The position numbers were made by a program, and so were the translations under genes. A model generated the notes under the pieces. The model was not told where the DNA came from. It saw only the letters and a list, made by a program, of their open reading frames with translations, and did no database searches. A DNA stretch of 64,000 nucleotides from Blastomyces gilchristii SLH14081 (lineage: Eukaryota > Ascomycota > Eurotiomycetes > Onygenales > Ajellomycetaceae). The stretch covers positions 6,040,524 to 6,104,523 of the forward strand of contig NW_003101682.1 of NCBI RefSeq assembly GCF_000003855.2, read 5' to 3'. Below, piece by piece: positions 11,254 to 23,459 of this stretch. Every line of letters begins with the position of its first letter. Within the stretch, counting starts at the first letter, position 1.

Positions 11254-12006
11254 CTATGTCAATCGAAGGTCAGGAGCTTGGTCAAGTTTGATACCCGCTT
11301 CCTCCACCAGGTGGGGAAACCATCTCAGGATCCTGTCCCGGAAAACTTCGTAACCCGCCCCCATGCGTACGACTCGCATGTTCTCAACATCAAAGTTGAC
11401 CCCGCCCCGACCGTATATGTGCCACTTCTGCAGGCCGTAGTCAACGATTAGATCGACGCTTTCACGGACGGGGGGTTCAATGTCTTCAACGCGGAACCGC
11501 TGCCCTTGACCGGTCAGATTTGCAGAGGTTCCAAACATTAAAATACCCTGAGGGTCTTCGTCACAAAGCCGGCCGAGTTCTTGCAAGAATCGGCCTTCTG
11601 GAACGGCAATACTGATCGTATCTCCCTTAGTAACTTGAGAGAACGTGGCCTTGTCCAGAGCTGCGAGGCGCGGGTGCAGACTATGAGAATTGAATTTCGC
11701 GATAAGTCCCACAATCATCCCCAAGTCTTCTGTCACTACACGGGTCATTTCAAATTTCGATTCCGGTAAAACGTGGAGCTCCCGATGCTGTCGATACGTT
11801 CCAATAATTCCAATATTATGATTAGGTTGGCGGAGCTTCGAAGCAAAGATCCGCTGGATACCCTCTTGAGTGCTGGTCATGAGTGCATAGCCAACATCCG
11901 TCGGGGCGATGATAACACCCCCGGACTTGAGAGTGCCGTACGCTTGTTGGGCATCGTGGGATATACTTGGTGCACTACCTGGAGATGGAACAACGCGAGG
12001 CGCCAT
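11254..12006 (-). CDS. YrdC/Sua5-type (DHBP synthase RibB-like alpha/beta) protein
   Basis: Single-exon protein of 250 residues with a YrdC-like fold. The family includes threonylcarbamoyl-AMP synthases that act in tRNA t6A formation. Recognisable parts are the opening GGVIIAPTDVGYALM (family form PTET.YGLG), the IFASKLRQPNHN segment matching the substrate-binding K-x-R region, and FGTSANLTGQG matching the conserved SANxSG loop. The start block is divergent (TDVGYAL in place of TETVYGL) and the Sua5 C-terminal domain is absent. It is therefore more likely a fungal paralogue of unknown substrate than the essential Sua5. It is transcribed away from the F-box gene, with 632 bp between the starts. 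An intact reading frame without introns supports a live gene. Confidence 0.85.
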   Translation of the reverse strand: MAPRVVPSPGSAPSISHDAQQAYGTLKSGGVIIAPTDVGYALMTSTQEGIQRIFASKLRQPNHNIGIIGTYRQHRELHVLPESKFEMTRVVTEDLGMIVGLIAKFNSHSLHPRLAALDKATFSQVTKGDTISIAVPEGRFLQELGRLCDEDPQGILMFGTSANLTGQGQRFRVEDIEPPVRESVDLIVDYGLQKWHIYGRGGVNFDVENMRVVRMGAGYEVFRDRILRWFPHLVEEAGIKLDQAPDLRLT

Positions 12007-12638
12007 AGAAAAGATTAGATGCGATCAAATCTGCATAGAGGGAGGGCAAGGCCATGCAAAGCTTTGTTGTGTGCATGTACTGTACCCTCCTCTCCTTGAG
12101 TCAAGAAGCAGCTAGGAGTTCTATGAATTTAGAGCACTCAACCATGAGCTAGTTAAACAACACAAGGGTCTACGAATCAGCGTATCAGTTTGAATGGAGC
12201 TTTAATCATAAGAGTTGATTGAACATGTTCTAAACCTCGGCCGGATAAGTTAAACTTACGGCGGGGTTCTTCATTCAACCAAAACTACGTCATTCCTCGC
12301 TGGATAGGATACCACTGTTGATTTCTGTATTATTTCCTAGACCCTTTCCCTTAAACAACTCCAATCACAACCCAGGATTTCGGCTGGTGAGAGTGAGTGC
12401 ACTACTAGTGATAGGCCGGAGTGTAAGTGCACAGCATGTTTGTTTTATTTTAAATAATGCAGCTCACATGGATAGTGTTGTTCTATTATTAGTCGAATAA
12501 CCACCCACCTGGAACGTACATGAATGGGGATGGCAGGTGAGGTTATGATAGGAAGGCAGAAGATCCCTTACACGGATACAAACACCTGAACAGACATCTC
12601 TGGCTAATTAACTGTATGGTCTCTTGTTAGTATCAGCC
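12007..12638. promoter_or_regulatory. Divergent promoter region, YrdC-like gene / F-box gene
   Basis: A 632-bp intergenic region between two divergent starts. No ORF is supported and no specific operator was recognised. Confidence 0.5.
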
Positions 12639-13882
12639 ATGTTAACCGCAGCGAAGCCGTCGACTCACCACAGAGCCACGCTCCTGTCTCTTCCAAACGA
12701 GGTATGTACTCCGCGCTTTATTTAACAGCCAGCCAAACTTCCTGAATTCCCATTGCAATCTACATCTCTCAAGTAACAATTTTATTGCCAGCTCATCCAA
12801 CTTATTCTCGATCTCTTCCCGATCCGCTCCCTCCTCCCTCTAACCCTTGTCTGCCATCGCATCCATGACATCATCACGCGCCTCATCCATTACCGCCTGA
12901 ATGCCCTCGTCTCAGCTATCGAACCCGATAACATATTCCTCGAATGCTACCACCCAGTCTGCAAACCCGTAGGGCGGTATTTGAAATGCGCGCATTTGCA
13001 CACTGACGTCCTAACTAACGGCGCATGCCCCCACAGCAATGACACCACACAGAAGGACTGGCATCTCCATCGCAGCCAAATTGACTCGTCAAAGTTTTCA
13101 TCAGTAGGATATCTGGGCCGTTTGAAAGAGTCCTACACCCACTTTCATCCGCTGTGTCATACTGGACCGTGGATCAACACCAACATGCACACGGCTCCTC
13201 CGCCGCGGTACATACCAGTGGGCTCTCTGAGTTCGGAACAAACTCATAGCACGCTCATCAGAGGCTCCATTTTTCTTGATGAGAATGAGTTATTCTCGCA
13301 GCTTATTACAGGGGTTTGGCTTGGGAGACAGAATCGGCAGATATGTCTACTTGATGGTGGTGTTTTAAGACTTTGGAGACAGTGGTTGGGAGATATGGAT
13401 AGGAGAGGGAAATTCGCAGGAAAAATGGCATCGACAAGCCCGGCCAAAGGCTATGGTGGTGGTGGTGGTGGCAAGAGTTACTATACATTGGAGGTAAGGA
13501 GCGAGAATCGTGGTGGAGAGTCACCGGTTTATCCCTTGGAAGACCATAGCGTCGTCTGGCTTGGAGAAAAACGGGCTGGACTCAAGTTTCGCGCCTGTCA
13601 ACAGAGGCGAACGGAAAACCTGTCGTTTACAGATGATTCTGGGAGTGATGAGGCCGATGAAGGCGACAATGACGATGGGAATAACCCTGTCTGTTACGAC
13701 GTTGAGATTGAAGGTTGGTATCATATTCTTAACTGCCTTTAATGTTTTAATCAATCGCTTGAGGCCTTTAATTTTATTGCACATCTTTTTTTTACAATTG
13801 AATTTTAACCATGTGATCAGAGCTTCTTGTGCGGACTACGACCCTCTTGCTGGCGGCGGATAAGGGCTTTTGGGTACAATAA
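12639..13882 (+). CDS. F-box domain protein
   Basis: Likely substrate adaptor for an SCF ubiquitin ligase. Three exons, 12639..12701, 12792..13713 and 13821..13882, join in frame to 348 residues. The F-box spans about residues 14-50: LLSLPNELIQLILDLFPIRS, then LLPLTLVCHRIHDIITRLIH, with the first intron falling exactly after the LPNE core. The rest has no repeat or domain I recognise. It includes CYHPVCKPVGRYLKC, a Gly run (GGGGGG near residue 257) and an acidic patch before the last exon. The final exon encodes ELLVRTTTLLLAADKGFWVQ and stops with TAA. The substrate is unknown. The assignment rests on the N-terminal F-box and clean splice continuity. Confidence 0.85.
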
Positions 13883-14151
13883 TGGTTGGGATACTTAGAT
13901 TTCGGTATAAAATCGCGCCCACGCATATAGGGGCAATGGAAGGTTGGGTTAGTTAGGGGAAGCGATTGATTGCTGTAGTTAAATAAGGTACCTAGGTAAT
14001 TCTAGATGTGTTAAAATTATTATTTTTATTAGAGCAATTACATCATCCTAATGTTGAACAGACAAGCATTCCTTCCAGTCTACCAAGCCGGTCTAGCTAC
14101 CCAGGGTTTGAGGCCTCATAGCAGATGAAACTCAAGAATTTCCCCCTTTCC

Positions 14152-15201
14152 CTAATTCTCGAATTTCAAGCCCCCCTCCTCTCTCACCACCCCATAAATG
14201 GTCGAAAGGTCTCCCTTCTCCCCCTTATGCTTCTTGATACCTTGCAAATACCCATCCCATCCGCCAGCTCAAGCCCTTTCATCCCCACACCAACAGCGCT
14301 CGCCACATCCATTGCATGCCTCGCATCCCTCCGGGCCAAATCTATCGCAAACAACGGCTCCTCACGCCTATGGTATTCCCCCAAGCGTATGCGGTTGGAA
14401 TAGGCGACATAGGAACCCGGATACATCAGTTCGAGAAAGTTGTGCAGTGAGTCAACACCAAGGCCAGATTTCTCAGCTATCGTCATTGCCTCGGCGACTG
14501 CATCCACCATATTTAGGCCTAGCGAGTTACCTAGGACTTTGAGCAAGCTTGCTCGTCTAGGGTCTACAGCTGGCTCCTCCTCGTCATTATCGTCATTGCC
14601 AGCTGGGCCACCGGTTGGTGAAGTTGACAGGTCTAGATTTGCCCGCCCCATAACGCCCGCGCAGAATGGCTTAACCCTTTCCACCAACTCCATCTTCCCA
14701 GCCAGCACGCATATCAGTTATCCTGCATCAGCGGCGGGAGGGGTGCCAAAGACAGGGCATGCCACGAACAACCCTCCATGTGACTCTACTAAGTTTGCTA
14801 CACGCCGTGTAGTGTCCGGGTGTACCGGTGAGCAGTCTATGAATAGCTTTCCGGCTATGTTGCAGGTGCTTATAGCTGTTTAAAGTGTTTCAATGACGGC
14901 GTGATCGTCTGAGAAACAGGTGAAGATGATTGTGGAAGATCCGACGGCTTCTGTGACGGTTGGGGCAATGGTGACGGGTCTGGCCAGCGTGGAAGCTACG
15001 TCCCTTGCGCGAGATTGGGTTCTGTTGAGACTATTAGGGGAGTTTGGAGGGGATATTTGGCGACGAGGTTCCTGACCATCCCCTGGATCTGAAGTGGGTT
15101 TGGTTAGTTGTATACAAAGCTATTTCTTGGGCCTTTAAATATAGCTCTCTACATACCCGTCCCATATTCCCCAGACCAATCCAGGCTACTTGTTCTGCCA
15201 T
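14152..15201 (-). pseudogene. Decayed NAD-binding 6-phosphogluconate-dehydrogenase-like (3-hydroxyisobutyrate dehydrogenase family) gene
   Basis: Homology is clear across the whole length, but no single frame survives. It starts MAEQVAWIGLGNMGR (Rossmann GxGxxG-type loop) and a GTATGT donor follows. The next exon reads MVRNLVAKYPLQTPLIV, then shifts frame near 15029 into NRTQSRARDVASTLARPV. An in-frame TAA (14880-14882) interrupts after HAVIETL. A second TAA (14719-14721) sits in ADAG*LICVLAG, where relatives have a Lys or Gln codon. The long C-terminal frame 14708-14184 continues through LGNSLGLNMVDAVAEAMTIA, and another frameshift near 14250 restores YLQGIKKHKGEKGDLSTIYG and a C-terminus ending at 14152. 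Two stops and two shifts argue for loss of function rather than one assembly error. Parent family calls are by motif only. Confidence 0.8.
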
Positions 15202-18200
15202 GTTTTGTTACTAGCAAGGAATGTATGCTATTTTTTGAGGGGTGTTGTCGATGATTGAGCAGTTGTTGCTGTTCAATGCTGCTGGTCACGCCTATCTGTC
15301 TCTCTCTGCTACAACCTATCCGCAACTCCCAAGTCATCATAGCTGCCGGAGCCTCATATATCTCCGAACCCCCCCCCTAGTGCGGCAAACTTCGCTATTT
15401 CTTGAAAATAGAGGCCATGAGTTCTGTTCTCATTACCATAAGACTCAATTTCCATAATTCGGTTTGAGCTTTTTACCTGCCAAAATTTCGAGGAATTGAA
15501 AACTTGGCTTCACTCTTCTCACTTCTTAAAGCTCTTCAGATTGCACTACTTACTACTTTAACAGGCCCTTCCCAAATCTCGCTGCCCGCCACACCGTCCT
15601 GTACACACCCATCACCACTAGAAACTAGATCTTTGCCCAACAATTTATCCAGCGAGTCCGCTACTAGGGGTGCGATGTTTGGCAAACTGTGATATATTAA
15701 GGGCGCCAAGGTAGGGGTAGAATTTACCAGATATGCTCCAATTGCAGCTTCCATGCGCCTCCAGGACACTCAGAGAGGGACAAAAGCGAAGGGATTCGGG
15801 CCTTCTGTGCGCTCGCGCTTGACGGAATTGGAATTTTATATGCACCCCAGGTGTTGTTAATATGAGACTGGTTCACATCCGGAAATCGCTCATCTGCAGA
15901 ATATTCCTCTGTACTCACTAGAAAACCAAAGAAAGAAAAGAAACTACAATAACAGGGCTAAATTCCTCCTTAGGAGTGAAAAAAACAGGGGAGGAATGTT
16001 TTGACTGACACATGATGGTTGATATTTTAATTGTCAACGATATGTGAAGACAGACGTTTCTAGATAGAGAGAAACATGCCTCCCATAGATCCAGGACGGG
16101 CAGATTCCCCTAAGCTGGTGCAGTCGGGCGCTGCAAACTCGGGATTCATTCCTCACTGGATCCAGATGACATCAAAGTATGCGTCACGCGGTGGGCAAAC
16201 CGATGTATAGGTCGACATCAGACATCCATCCCCAGCGTAATATCCGAACCGAGCGTGAATGGTAAAGCCTTTCCCTTCTCGTGAGGCTCTGGTACTAGGG
16301 TTGCAACCGTATTCTCTTCTCATAGAAGTGATTTCTATAGTATCTAGGGGGGTTGTTGGGCAGTATCAATGTATCGACCGTCAAAGTTTGGAGGCTAATA
16401 GAGGCTCACTGTGCGGGCTGGTTAGTTAGCCTTGAAAGTGGGTGAATTAGACGATGGATGTAGTATATTTCAAGGATTCGAAATAGGAGTCTTAGATTAG
16501 TAGCGTCGAGTGCTGTGAATCGGATCCCGCATATGTGCTGTCTAGACGGCATCCTCATGTACTTCAGGTGTTCCGGGGCACACTGAGACGGAAGTTCTGG
16601 GATTTCGATGGAGGTCCTCATGATTTGCCGGTGGCCGGGAGTCAAATGTCAAGCAGCAGAGTTTCAGCAAGGAGAGCCGTCATAGATGATAGAAAGCAAA
16701 GAGCGGTGATGCCTTCCATAGCAGATAAGAACAGATCTAACTGTTTATACCCAATGTGTTTCCATCTAACCGTCTGTTGCCCGGGAGGATGTTGTTGGTA
16801 AGGTATCCTTTGGCACAGATTGCCTTCAGCCACATGACAGGTCATTGGGGAAAATATCCTATGGGCGAGAAATAACAGAATAGATTCTGAAGCGTGGGCA
16901 GAACCCAATAATATAGAAACCAAGGGATGTCCTGCTGATGATATCTATATTTGCTTTTTCTATTCTGGTGGTCCACTCCATTAGCACACACACACACACA
17001 CACACACTGTAAGTGGAACAATTGGACTATCTGGGGCAACTACCCACTACCACCTTCAGCATAGGGTTTACAGCAAGGAACTTGTGTCCCATAGTGAATA
17101 GGAAACCTGAAAATTGGGCTGGTTCCTTAGATTTCGGGGGAACAGATGATAGAGTTCCGGTGCATACAACGAACAGCCACATGCAGTCGGGATATCCTCC
17201 GTAGGCCGTGGACGATTGAAATAAGGCCTGCGCTAACTGCTGTGCTTCTCAAAAGTATGTATTGATGACCACGTCGAGCCGGCTAACATGATGGCTACTG
17301 CAGGAAGTCTGAATAGATGCGCCGAGGATATGGAGATGTCGCAGCTGTCTGGCCTGGATGGGGTATCAATTATGCATATTCATAACAGCCAGTCCTTCAT
17401 TGTGGACGAGGCAAACGAGAGCCAAATTGACTCTGCAGTATGCACCTGTGGGCGCGCTGAGGAAATCCAAAGCGGATGCTGGATATTTCCAGGCCAACCA
17501 CATATCAACTTATGAAATGGCAAAGGGAAGCAAAGCATCAGACGTTGTGCACGGAGAAAACGGTGATGCATTTTTTTACTATCAATCAGCGAATCAGTCG
17601 TGTCACCGTCGGGCGCAACCAGGCTAATTGGCGGACAATTACCCTCTTTGCTTGACCAGCAGAGAAGACATGCACACAGCAGACGAATCTGTGGGGTACA
17701 ACGACAGAAACAAACATTGAAAGGGACAAAGTAGCTGCAAAACGAGGGCGGCTAATGAAGACGCGAGGAATTTATCCCGAATGGTGTGAACAGGGCAATC
17801 TACACAAGGGCCTCGATGGTCCTAACAAGAGCGATATTTGACTGACGAGCTAACCCTGGCTGCTCAAATTTAAATAATAGGACCACAGACAGATAAAAAC
17901 GGATGAACGAGAAGCAGTTTCTCGTCAATGGCAGCAGTTGGGCAGCCAGGGCGTTAACGAAGTTTGGTTGATCGAGAGTTTGAGACAGACGACGCCTCGA
18001 TAGGCGCAGGCCAAGGGAGATGTGGCTGGCTCGCAACTATTATAGCCAGCGCTGAGGGAGGTTGGATGAAACAAGATCGCAGGTTTGTTTCGCATCTGTT
18101 TGTTATTTACAATATTTTGTTTTTATAGACAAGATCTATAATATATAATGCGGCACGAGACCAGGCAAGCTGAGCGCGGAAGTTGCCACTGTGAGCGTCA

Positions 18201-18624
18201 TTCATCCCCCTCGCTGGTCGAGAGATAACTAGTAATTAGTTAGGCTTCACCCGCAACCCCCGTGCTTCCAGGTCGTTGTTCGGCTAAATATTTAGTTGAA
18301 TATCTATGACTACGTCCACCTCCATCCTGGAGGAATAACTCTTCTCACGACCGAACCGGCACCGTCCTCTTGCTTGTGAATTTATATACCGCTTGCCTTG
18401 CCTTGCCTCCCCCTTGTTCGTTGAGTTGAAGCACCCCGCGATATTCTTACCAAGGTTCTGCACCAAAATAACTTCGTCCCCTCTTCATCCTTACCAAATC
18501 AAATCTCAGTCCCTGGTTCATCCCCGCCTCAATTTCCACGGTAGCAGATTTGCTTTCCGTCTGTGTCATCCCGAGAACTCAAATAACGAGTCTCCACTCC
18601 GGGCTCATCAATAACTTTTCTTTT
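15202..18624. other. Gene-poor interval, about 3.4 kb
   Basis: No recognisable gene. The best candidate is a pair of overlapping minus-strand frames at 15918-15724 and 15769-15536. The first begins at GTG and reads through GAYKIPIPSSASAQKARIPS, the second through PLIYHSLPNIAPLVADSLDK. They could be two exons, or one frameshifted gene, but they match no family I know. The stretch 16.0-18.3 kb holds only short mixed-composition ORFs and a CA microsatellite. The last 300 bp should include the promoter of the DUF8035-like gene. Confidence 0.45.
16985..17007. repeat. (CA)n microsatellite
   Basis: About eleven CA units in noncoding DNA. Confidence 0.9.
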
Positions 18625-20157
18625 ATGTCTCGCCGCGGCGATTCGTCCTCCGCCAGCACCAGCAGCTCTGGTGGAGGCGGAGGGGGAGGCAGATGGGATG
18701 CTGGCCGCTTTTTTAGAGAGCGCGAGGAACGACAGGAGCCCCAGGCTCGAGAGAGACGAACACAGATCGTTGACCGACCTCCTCCAGCTGAAAGACGGAG
18801 ACGGGACGTCGACGAGTTACTCCAGGCTGCACATGAACGCTTCGGCCCGCCCGCCAGGAGGCCCGGTCGAACCTACAACGATGAACACCTTGTCCCATCT
18901 TCAGGCGCCATGATTCCATTCCGTGAGAGAGAAGAGCGAGACCGAAGCCCCCCAGTACGCCCGCAGCTACTCCGTCGCCAATCATCACTGGATACTTTTG
19001 ACCGCGCGGCTGCTCGTCGGGGTTATGACAAATACGATCGCGAAGACTATGGTCCGCCGGTGACCCCAGTTCCTGTCCCACATCGGAGACGCACACCGCC
19101 CACTCATGAAAAGGTGGACTTCGAGGAGATCAGAGTTGCGGAGCCGGAGTATTATGGGGATGAAGAATACCACCGCATCCGAATGCGGGACAGGAGTGTA
19201 ACTCCGCGACCCCGCGGGCGGAGCATTCCTCCTTCCCCCCAGCCAGTGGAAGTGAGGGAGATTCGGCCATCAACTGCCCCACGTCGAGGCAAAACCCGTA
19301 TGCCCAAACGTTTAGTGCACCCTCGGGCCATTATTGATCTTGGCTACCAATATGAGGAAGAGGTGAGGAATCATTCTCTGCTACCCACCTAAAGTCAGGA
19401 TTATTTAATGACTAGAATACTAACTGGCAATATGATATTTAGGAGGATGCCTACATCATTTTCCAAGCATTACAGGAGGCCCATATAGAGGACTTGGTAA
19501 CCCGGAGCAGAGAAGTTAGGCGGACAGCCAGTACGTGCAGCACCATCATCATAGTTTAGTGACCCCGTGTTTTGGGAGTTTGTTTCCCAGGGATTCCAGC
19601 TAACAATATCCCTTTAATACAGCAACGACGGAAATTACAGACACACTGACCGTTGGCCATCCACGGGACAACCTCAGCATAGAAAGACGGCGGTCAGTCT
19701 CAAGGCGGCCTGCAACAAGAGTGGTTGAACGGTCTCGATCACGCCGGCCGTCCGTCTCACGACCAGAGCCTGCTCCAGTACGCCACCACCGCCGCCGACG
19801 ATCCTCGCCTATCCGGATCATTGAACCCAGAGATGTCGTTTTTGAGGATGTCATTGAGCCCCGTGCTGATGTCGCGCTCATCGTACCTGATCGTCGACGG
19901 TTAGGGAGAGATACGCAAGCGGAAACCCGGGCATTGGATCGGGACAGGCGGGCTTTGAGGTCTGAGAGGGAGGGAGCTTTGGATGTTGAGGAAACTCTCG
20001 ATGTGCGGCGGGAGCCTAAAGGTATATTCTTATCTTACTTGCTCCTAACCCCATTCCTTCCTCTAAACCGTTTACGCTTATGTTTTTGAAACTAATATTG
20101 TGGGTTTTAGCTCCAAGCCCTCGACTGATCAGAGCGATGATGGCAACGTTGACATGA
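18625..20157 (+). CDS. Arginine-rich DUF8035-like protein
   Basis: Four exons, 18625..19362, 19443..19530, 19623..20021 and 20111..20157, join in frame to 423 residues. The N-terminus is Ser/Gly-rich (a run of seven Gly near residue 18), followed by a long Arg/Glu/Pro-rich low-complexity region with RERE and PRPRGR-type segments. The conserved block RMPKRLVHPRAIIDLGYQYEEE crosses the first splice into EDAYIIFQALQEAHIEDLV. That block matches a fungal family I know as DUF8035. The third exon is again Arg-rich (VERSRSRRPSVSRPEPAPVR). Function is unknown; the composition suggests a disordered, possibly RNA- or membrane-associated protein. The ATG at 18625 is chosen because MSRRGDS is the usual start of these proteins. 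Confidence 0.82.
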
Positions 20158-20761
20158 AGGGTTGATTGCGAGCTCAATCACCCACTTCTCCTCATCGGAA
20201 TCAGCCGCATTCTCGTACTGTTTATGCCAAACCTGACGGGAATGTCCCCACCAACTACAGATGAGTGTGCAGACTCTGTCCTTCATGATTTCTTCTTGTC
20301 TCTACGGCATGCTCGTGTATATGCTCCCCTTCGCCTGTTCTATTGATCTGGCGTAATGTAATTCTTATGTTTTCTATCGATGTAACCAACCAACCCCATA
20401 GCTATTACCCATAGATAGCCATTTTAAATTTAATATATGTGAATGAACACGAATTCATTCCCCGCGACTTAGGTACTATCCATGGATGTATGATTCGAGT
20501 CCCGTCTGTTACAATAAATACAATCAGGCAGCGGGACCACATGACTTAGGGCCAACGGTGCTGTGTCCCAAAACGGATAGTTTCCCCGGCGTCGTAGCTG
20601 AAACTGACGTCCATCCACAGCTTCACTAACCACATCAATAATATCAAACATTGGCCAGATAATATCTCGCACAAAAGGGAGGGCCTCCTGTCTCTATATA
20701 CTCCTCTTTAAAGTATCCTACATACTGACTTGTCGCCGAGGCCAATCCCCCTCCCGCAACC

Positions 20762-22282
20762 ATGGACAAAGTACAGGCCTTCGGGAAGAACATCAGGTAA
20801 CATTTCTCCCTCTCCTGACTTGGCGAGGCACTGTAGTTCCAATTCCAATACACGCGATGCATATGTACCCGTTTCCCGCAACCAGTGAGCGTTTTATGTT
20901 GTTTGAGGATTCTCATTTCTGACCAATGGGCGTCTTTGCCTGCGTTTTACACAGTGCGTCGTTTACCCCTTTCGCAGCTAGAACGCAGCAATATGTCAAG
21001 GAACAACTTGGCACCGCCGATGAGAAGGTACGTCGTCTCCTTACTCCCGCAATGCGCAGATTGGCCTGGACACCCCCGTGTTGGTTGACCCGCGATATCT
21101 TTCCTAGACACAACTTCCCGATGATTATATCGAGCTCGAGAAGCGTGTGGATGCGCTGAAGCTGGTCCATCAGAAGCTCCTGCAGGTTACGTATGTAAAT
21201 ACAGTCCATATCTGGGTGTTATTCAATTCGACGATATCTATCCTCTTCTCAGATCAGAATCTAACTAATACTATATTTAATTTTGTACAATTTCTAGCTC
21301 CCAATACTCCAATGAGCCTTATGATTACCCTCCCAACATTCGAGAGTCATTCAACGACCTTGGCCGCACCATCAGCGAGAAAGTCCAGCTCCTATCCCAT
21401 GCTACCTCCCCCGCCGAAGCCCAGGCGGCTCTCACGGCGCCTCCATCCGCCAAGCCCCAGCCAAAAACGTTCAGCCATGCCATTGCCCGTGCCTCCCTGG
21501 CTGGTTCGCAGTTAATCAGCCAGACCCACCCTAGTGGTTCAGAGGACCCTCTCGCCATCGGCTTGGAAAAGTATGCTCTGGCCGCTGAACGGGTTGGTGA
21601 GGCACGGCTTGCCCAGGATGCTCAGATCCAGAGCCGATTCTTGGCCGGCTGGAACACCACGTTGAACACCAACCTGATGTTCGCCGCCAAGGCCCGCAGG
21701 AACGTCGAAAATGCGAGATTGATGCTTGATTCGATTAAGGCTAGGAAGGGTGTCTCGAAGGGAGATTTGGACAGCCTCAGCGAGGAAGATCGGGCTGAGA
21801 TTGAGCAAGCTGAAGATGAGTTTGTGGGCCAGACTGAGGAGGCTGTTGGCGTGATGAAGAATGTGAGCCTTTTTTTTTTTTTTTTTTTTTTTTTTCTTCG
21901 CGCGCTTTTGATAGTTTCGTGCTTCATCTCCAGTTGGTATATTTTACTGACGAAAGATTTCAGGTTTTGGATACGCCCGAGCCACTCCGGAATTTGGCAG
22001 ATCTGATCGCGGCTCAGCTGGAGTACCACAAGAGATCTTACGAGATCCTCAGCGAGCTTGCCCCAGTTGTTGATGGGTTGCAAGTCGAACAAGAGGTTCG
22101 TGATTAGCTTTTAAAGTTCCATCTCAACCGCTATCAAAATAATTAGCCCCCTTCGCTATTATTTCACCCCTCGTCCCATAATATTAAACGCTTACCCCAC
22201 TTTCGTCACAGAATGCATTCCACTAATTGCCCTTCAACCCTACCAACAGGCTAGCTACCGCAAAAGCCGAGAAGGAGCGTAA
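20762..22282 (+). CDS. GVP36: Gvp36-type BAR-domain protein
   Basis: BAR-domain membrane-curvature protein related to yeast Gvp36, which acts at Golgi vesicles, in endocytosis and in vacuole integrity. Six exons, 20762..20796, 20955..21027, 21108..21190, 21298..21862, 21964..22095 and 22250..22282, all with standard splice signals, give 306 residues. The protein begins MDKVQAFGKNISASFTPFAA. An amphipathic start is followed by helices with TQQYVKEQLGTADEKTQLPD, DDYIELEKRVDALKLVHQKL and the long helix AKARRNVENARLMLDSIKAR. The acidic loop SLSEEDRAEIEQAEDEF precedes the last helix LADLIAAQLEYHKRSYEILS. The fourth intron carries a 26-nt T tract. The family call is confident; the yeast symbol is by homology. 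Confidence 0.92.
21870..21895. repeat. 26-nt poly(T) tract inside a GVP36 intron
   Basis: Uninterrupted T run starting just after the donor of the fourth intron. It forms most of the intron's left half. Confidence 0.9.
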
Positions 22283-23459
22283 ACCTCCCGAAGAAGGCTG
22301 GATCTCTCAAACAGCTCCCACTCCCGTCCGTTCTGAAATTTCCAATTTGAAATTCAAGCCATACTTTCCTCCATATTAGGTTAGACATTTCAACTTGATA
22401 GTCGATCGACAGAGGAATCTTTCAGACTTGTATAAGAAGGGGTATCCGCCTCAATTTCTCTCCAATTGGAAATCCCTCGCACACCACTCAATTTCTCATA
22501 ACCTCAACGGGTTCCCCTGCCTAGCGAGTTAACGGTTTTGGAATCTGTGTCTGTGTCTTTACTCCCTTGTTCCTTTTCCGTTTCATACTATTTTCCTTCT
22601 CTCAAGCTGTTGCCGGTCGACCTATGGGGGTATCAGACGGTTTTTGTTTTCTTTCCTTTTTTGTCCTTTATTCCTTTTGTTTTTTTCGTTGTATAAGTGA
22701 GTGTCCTACCCCTATGTATATCCAGCTTCCTGTTTCCCTCTTTCCCATTTCTTTGTCTTGGTTTCATCTATTTATTCTTATGTTGCTTCTCCTCAATTTT
22801 AACACTCGCCTTGCCGATTTCGGCTCTCTTTTCTTTTTTTTGACTCGTGCCCTGTAATGCTACCATGGCTGTGAAACTTATTTATTCTCCCCATCTGCGC
22901 ATTATTAATATACTCTCTTGTAAATTCGTCCTGTCAACTTGTAAGGGGGGGTTATCGCCCTTATGCTATCTATCCACTTCCAACGTGGCAATTCTACTCA
23001 AAAGCACAGAGAAGCGTTGAACCCGTTCTCTCGGAAGAATATCCTTCCTATCACTCCGTGCGGATGACACGCGCTGTTTGTGGCCTGCTGTCCTATATAC
23101 AGGTGATACCTAGACTATTATGAGCATCATAGGCCGGCTTTCCTAAAAGGTGACGCATGCTCGGAGCGCAGAGTTGCTCACCATTCTGCACAGGATATCT
23201 AATATTCCCATAATATCCCTCATTTGAATTAATCTCCAAGCTTAAGCTAACAGTTTACCGCGCTGTGCAAGATACATATTACTCTCAGCCCGGCTCATTA
23301 TAATAATAGAGACATTACAACCCGAGATGGCATTAAAAATCGCAGACTGCGTCTGGGTCCGACACGCGAGGCCACATACCACTATACCAAGATATATTCG
23401 AAACCCCGATAAAGAATCCCCCAGACGAGGTGACATCGATCGTCCAGCTGTTCCTCGAG
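22283..23459. other. Convergent intergenic region, about 1.2 kb
   Basis: Pyrimidine-rich DNA (22.5-22.9 kb) between the 3' ends of GVP36 and the secreted-protein gene. The ORF at 22567-22857 is a translation of the T-rich stretch and is not credible as a gene. Confidence 0.55.

Noticed and set aside
15536..15918. Two overlapping minus-strand frames that could be one gene
   Set aside because: The first lacks an ATG (it starts at GTG in a GTGAGT donor-like context), no clean splice joins them, and no family is recognised.
22567..22857. Hydrophobic 96-codon ORF
   Set aside because: It is a direct translation of T-rich 3' flank DNA, with no motif and no splice context.
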